Shown here: piece after piece, positions 6,270 through 8,180 of the stretch | Numbering within the stretch: position 1 is the first letter of the stretch | Layout of the letters: each line of letters opens with the position of its first letter | DNA from: an uncultured Clostridia bacterium | GTDB taxonomy: Bacteria > Bacillota > Clostridia > Oscillospirales > Oscillospiraceae | NCBI GenBank assembly: GCA_945918315.1 | Contig: CAMEIK010000044.1 | Coordinates: 1-8,180 of the forward strand | Direction: 5' to 3' | DNA length: 8,180 nucleotides | The notes under the pieces: model-generated | Told to the model about the DNA's origin: nothing | What the model saw: only the letters and a program-made list of their open reading frames with translations | Database searches by the model: none | Position numbers and translations under genes: made by a program

Positions 6270-7136
6270 ATGGGCGCGAAGGTATATTTTTCACGGACGA
6301 TCACACCGGATAAGGTGGTGGAGCTGTATGAGTTGGCTGGGAAGAAGCTGACCGGGAATGTGGCGGTTAAGGTCCACTCCGGTGAAAAAGGGAATCAGAA
6401 CTTCCTCCGGCCGGATTTCTGGAAGCCCGTGATTACCCATGTGGGCGGCACCGTTGTGGAGTGCAATACCGCCTACGACGGGGAGCGGGATACCACCCGT
6501 AAGCACCTCCGGCTTCTTGACGAGCACGGCTGGAGCCGGTACTTCCCCGTGGATCTGCTGGACGCCCAGGGCCCGGATCTCATTCTGCCCATCCCCGGCG
6601 GAAAGATCCTGAAAGAGAACCATGTGGGCAAGGACCTGATAAACTATGACGCCATGCTGGTGCTGTCCCACTTCAAGGGACACCCCATGGGCGGCTTCGG
6701 CGGCGCGCTGAAGCAGCTGTCCATCGGCGTGGCTTCCTCCCACGGCAAAGCCCTGATCCACGGCGCCGGAGACCCGGCAAAGATCTGGACCGCGGAGCAG
6801 GACTCCTTCCTGGAATCCATGGCGGATGCCGCCGGTTCCGTTGTGGAATTCTTCGGCGGCAGGCTTGTTTATGTGAATGTCATGAAGAACATGAGCGTGG
6901 ACTGTGACTGCTGCTCCGTTGCCGAGGACCCCTGCATGGCGGACATCGGCATTCTCGTTTCCACCGATCCCATTGCCATCGACCAGGCCTGTCTGGATCT
7001 GGTGTACGCAAGCGCGGACCCCGGCCGTGACCACCTGCTGGAGCGGATTGAAAGCCGTCACGGTGTTCATACCCTGGAAGCAGCCGCCGCTCTGGGCTAC
7101 GGCAGCCGGGAATACACCCTGGTGGAAGTGGACTGA
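6270..7136 (+). CDS. DUF362 domain-containing protein
   Basis: The 288-residue cytoplasmic protein (no signal peptide or membrane segment) consists almost wholly of one DUF362 domain. Typical family segments are the early VAVKVHSGEKGN, SHFKGHPMGGFGGALKQLSIG split over 133-153 with H134 and H138, and the C-terminal DIGILVSTDPIAIDQACLDLV beginning at D225. A cysteine-rich stretch, DCDCC at 211-215 plus C222, precedes this last segment and could bind a metal or Fe-S cluster. No separate ferredoxin domain is present, unlike in some longer DUF362 proteins. The biochemical function is unknown. The ATG at 6270 has AAAGGAGG 9 nt upstream, and that Shine-Dalgarno directly follows the DUF4349 stop (TAA, 6252-6254), implying coupled translation. 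An out-of-frame ATG at 6266 leads to a 15-codon dead end. punA follows after 24 nt. Confidence 0.9.
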   Translation: MGAKVYFSRTITPDKVVELYELAGKKLTGNVAVKVHSGEKGNQNFLRPDFWKPVITHVGGTVVECNTAYDGERDTTRKHLRLLDEHGWSRYFPVDLLDAQGPDLILPIPGGKILKENHVGKDLINYDAMLVLSHFKGHPMGGFGGALKQLSIGVASSHGKALIHGAGDPAKIWTAEQDSFLESMADAAGSVVEFFGGRLVYVNVMKNMSVDCDCCSVAEDPCMADIGILVSTDPIAIDQACLDLVYASADPGRDHLLERIESRHGVHTLEAAAALGYGSREYTLVEVD

Positions 7137-7160
7137 ACAGGATAGCAGGAGGAGCGACAT

Positions 7161-7994
7161 ATGTCCCAAACCTACGCGCTTTTGGAAAAATGGGTACGCA
7201 CCGTCCGGGAAAAGACCGACTTCCTTCCGGAAATCGGCATCGTCCTGGGCTCCGGACTGGGGGATTTTGCCCGGCAGGTAGAGAAATCCGCCGAGATTTC
7301 CTATGATTCTCTGCCCGACTTTCCCGTGTCCACTGTGGCAGGCCACGCCGGAAAGCTGATTTTCGGCTACGTCCGCTCGGTACCCGTGGTGGTCATGCAG
7401 GGCCGTGTTCACTACTATGAGGGCTATTCCATGGAACAGGTGGTTGCCCCCATCCGTCTCATGGGAATGTTGGGGGCCAAGAAGCTGCTTCTGACCAACG
7501 CCGCCGGAGGCGTGAACACGGACTTCACCCCCGGGGATCTGATGGTCATTACGGACCATATTTCTGCCTTTGTTCCCAGTCCCCTCCGGGGAGAGAATCC
7601 GGAGGCGCTTGGCCCCCGGTTCCCGGATATGAGCAGGGTCTATGACGAAGAGATGCGCCGCGCCGTACTGACCGCCGGGGAAACCCTGGGGCAGCCCCTT
7701 CGGCAGGGGGTGTACCTGCAGTGGCAGGGGCCAAACTACGAAACCCCTGCGGAAATCCGGATGTTCCGGACCCTGGGTGCCGACGCGGTGGGCATGAGCA
7801 CCGTCTGTGAGGCCATCGCTGCCCGGCATATGGGCCTGCGGGTATGCGCCATCTCCTGCATCACCAACATGGCCTGCGGCATTCTTCCCCAGCCCCTGAG
7901 CCATGAGGAAGTCCAGCAGACCGCGGACAGAGTCAAGGACAAATTCCAGGCCCTGGTTCTAGAAAGCCTGGAAGCCTTTCACCGGCTTGCCTGA
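7161..7994 (+). CDS. punA: Purine nucleoside phosphorylase, trimeric (PNP-II) type
   Basis: The 277-residue product belongs to the trimeric PNP/MTAP family and has the length usual for bacterial PunA. It phosphorolyses (deoxy)inosine and (deoxy)guanosine to the base and (deoxy)ribose-1-phosphate. Phosphate-binding motifs are GSGLG (30-34, S31) and GHAG (61-64, H62), with VHYYEGY at 83-89 and NAAGGV at 113-118. The base site holds GPNYETPAE (190-198, E194), the equivalent of human E201, and N236 in ITNMACG, the equivalent of human N243. That pair favours 6-oxopurines over adenine. GADAVGMSTVCEA supplies M212 and S213, and H248 in LSHEE matches human H257. The ATG is 6 nt after an AGGAGGAG tract. 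It is the last gene of the plus operon and complements the DeoD-type enzyme of the divergent operon. Confidence 0.96.
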   Translation: MSQTYALLEKWVRTVREKTDFLPEIGIVLGSGLGDFARQVEKSAEISYDSLPDFPVSTVAGHAGKLIFGYVRSVPVVVMQGRVHYYEGYSMEQVVAPIRLMGMLGAKKLLLTNAAGGVNTDFTPGDLMVITDHISAFVPSPLRGENPEALGPRFPDMSRVYDEEMRRAVLTAGETLGQPLRQGVYLQWQGPNYETPAEIRMFRTLGADAVGMSTVCEAIAARHMGLRVCAISCITNMACGILPQPLSHEEVQQTADRVKDKFQALVLESLEAFHRLA

Positions 7995-8037
7995 CGGGTG
8001 AAAAGCAGCGCCAAAAGGTCGAAAAACAGAAATGCCC

Positions 8038-8074
8038 GGAAGCGGCGTGGCCGAAACCACGCTGCTTCCTTTTT
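8038..8074 (+). terminator. Rho-independent terminator after punA
   Basis: GGAAGCGGCGTGG (8038-8050) pairs with CCACGCTGCTTCC (8057-8069), 13 pairs including one G-U, around a six-base loop CCGAAA. Five T follow directly (8070-8074), then GCCTTTTC. It lies 43 nt after the punA stop and closes the DUF4349-DUF362-punA operon. Confidence 0.92.
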
Positions 8075-8096
8075 GCCTTTTCAAGGGGCCATGCAT

Positions 8097-8180
8097 TCGT
8101 CAATGTCCATTCCGGATTCATATTTGTTCGATAAATTGGAATTTAGTGGCTTCGCCGAATTGACAATTGACAATTGACAG
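8097..8180. repeat. AT-rich intergenic stretch ending in a tandem heptamer repeat (cut by the window edge)
   Basis: Base composition drops sharply in GC compared with the neighbouring genes. AATTGAC is repeated three times in tandem at 8158-8178. Just before it are a near-palindrome TAAATT-GG-AATTTA (8132-8145) and a small GGC-TTC-GCC hairpin (8149-8157). No start codon with a ribosome binding site or coding frame is seen. The look is that of a dispersed intergenic repeat as found in many gut clostridia, but copy number cannot be judged from one window. Confidence 0.5.

Noticed and set aside
6291..7904. Open reading frame of 537 codons on the minus strand opposite DUF362 and punA
   Set aside because: It is antisense to two genes with clear family motifs, its translation is rich in His/Gly/Gln without recognisable domains, and it spans the punA ribosome binding site and gene junction. 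It is a GC-bias shadow.
1..8180. CRISPR arrays, tRNA or rRNA genes, transposases, phage or defence genes, riboswitches
   Set aside because: Looked for on both strands; no regularly spaced repeats, cloverleaf, known riboswitch core or relevant protein motifs were seen.

Overview
The window looks like a chromosomal segment of a moderately GC-rich Firmicute, most likely an anaerobic clostridium of the Oscillospirales/Ruminococcaceae type. This rests on strong AGGAGG-type ribosome binding sites, clostridial DeoC, thymidine kinase and DUF4349 sequences, an S-layer-homology surface protein, and short AT-rich intergenic repeats. The taxonomic placement is inference; no marker gene is present.

Layout. 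(1) Positions 1-1073, minus strand: the N-terminal 357 codons of a secreted Ig/cadherin-like plus SLH-domain protein that runs off the left edge. Its ribosome binding site lies inside a predicted RNA hairpin. (2) Positions 1225-1290: a long palindromic terminator. (3) Positions 1306-5041, minus strand: a compact five-gene nucleoside-salvage operon transcribed right to left, tdk-deoC-deoD-deoB-cdd, from a near-consensus promoter at 5068-5096. (4) Positions 5042-5270: a divergent regulatory region with two sigma-A-type promoters, an operator-like perfect dyad and a leader hairpin. (5) Positions 5271-7994, plus strand: a second operon of a DUF4349 lipoprotein, a DUF362 protein and a trimeric-type purine nucleoside phosphorylase (punA), closed by a clear terminator at 8038-8074. 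(6) Positions 8075-8180: no gene, an AT-rich stretch ending in a heptamer tandem repeat cut by the window edge.

How the genes work together. DeoD and PunA split purine (deoxy)nucleosides into base and (deoxy)ribose-1-phosphate. DeoB moves the phosphate to C5. DeoC cleaves deoxyribose-5-phosphate to acetaldehyde and glyceraldehyde-3-phosphate, which enters glycolysis. Cdd deaminates (deoxy)cytidine, and Tdk re-phosphorylates thymidine/deoxyuridine. The two operons therefore form a divergent nucleoside scavenging locus. A pyrimidine nucleoside phosphorylase, a nucleoside transporter and a DeoR/CytR-type regulator are not seen here.

Most genes are ordinary housekeeping salvage functions. The less explained parts are the regulatory architecture (operator-like dyad over a -10 box, leader hairpin, sequestered ribosome binding site) and the linkage of DUF4349 and DUF362 proteins to a purine nucleoside phosphorylase. 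I found no CRISPR array, defence system, prophage, transposase or RNA gene.
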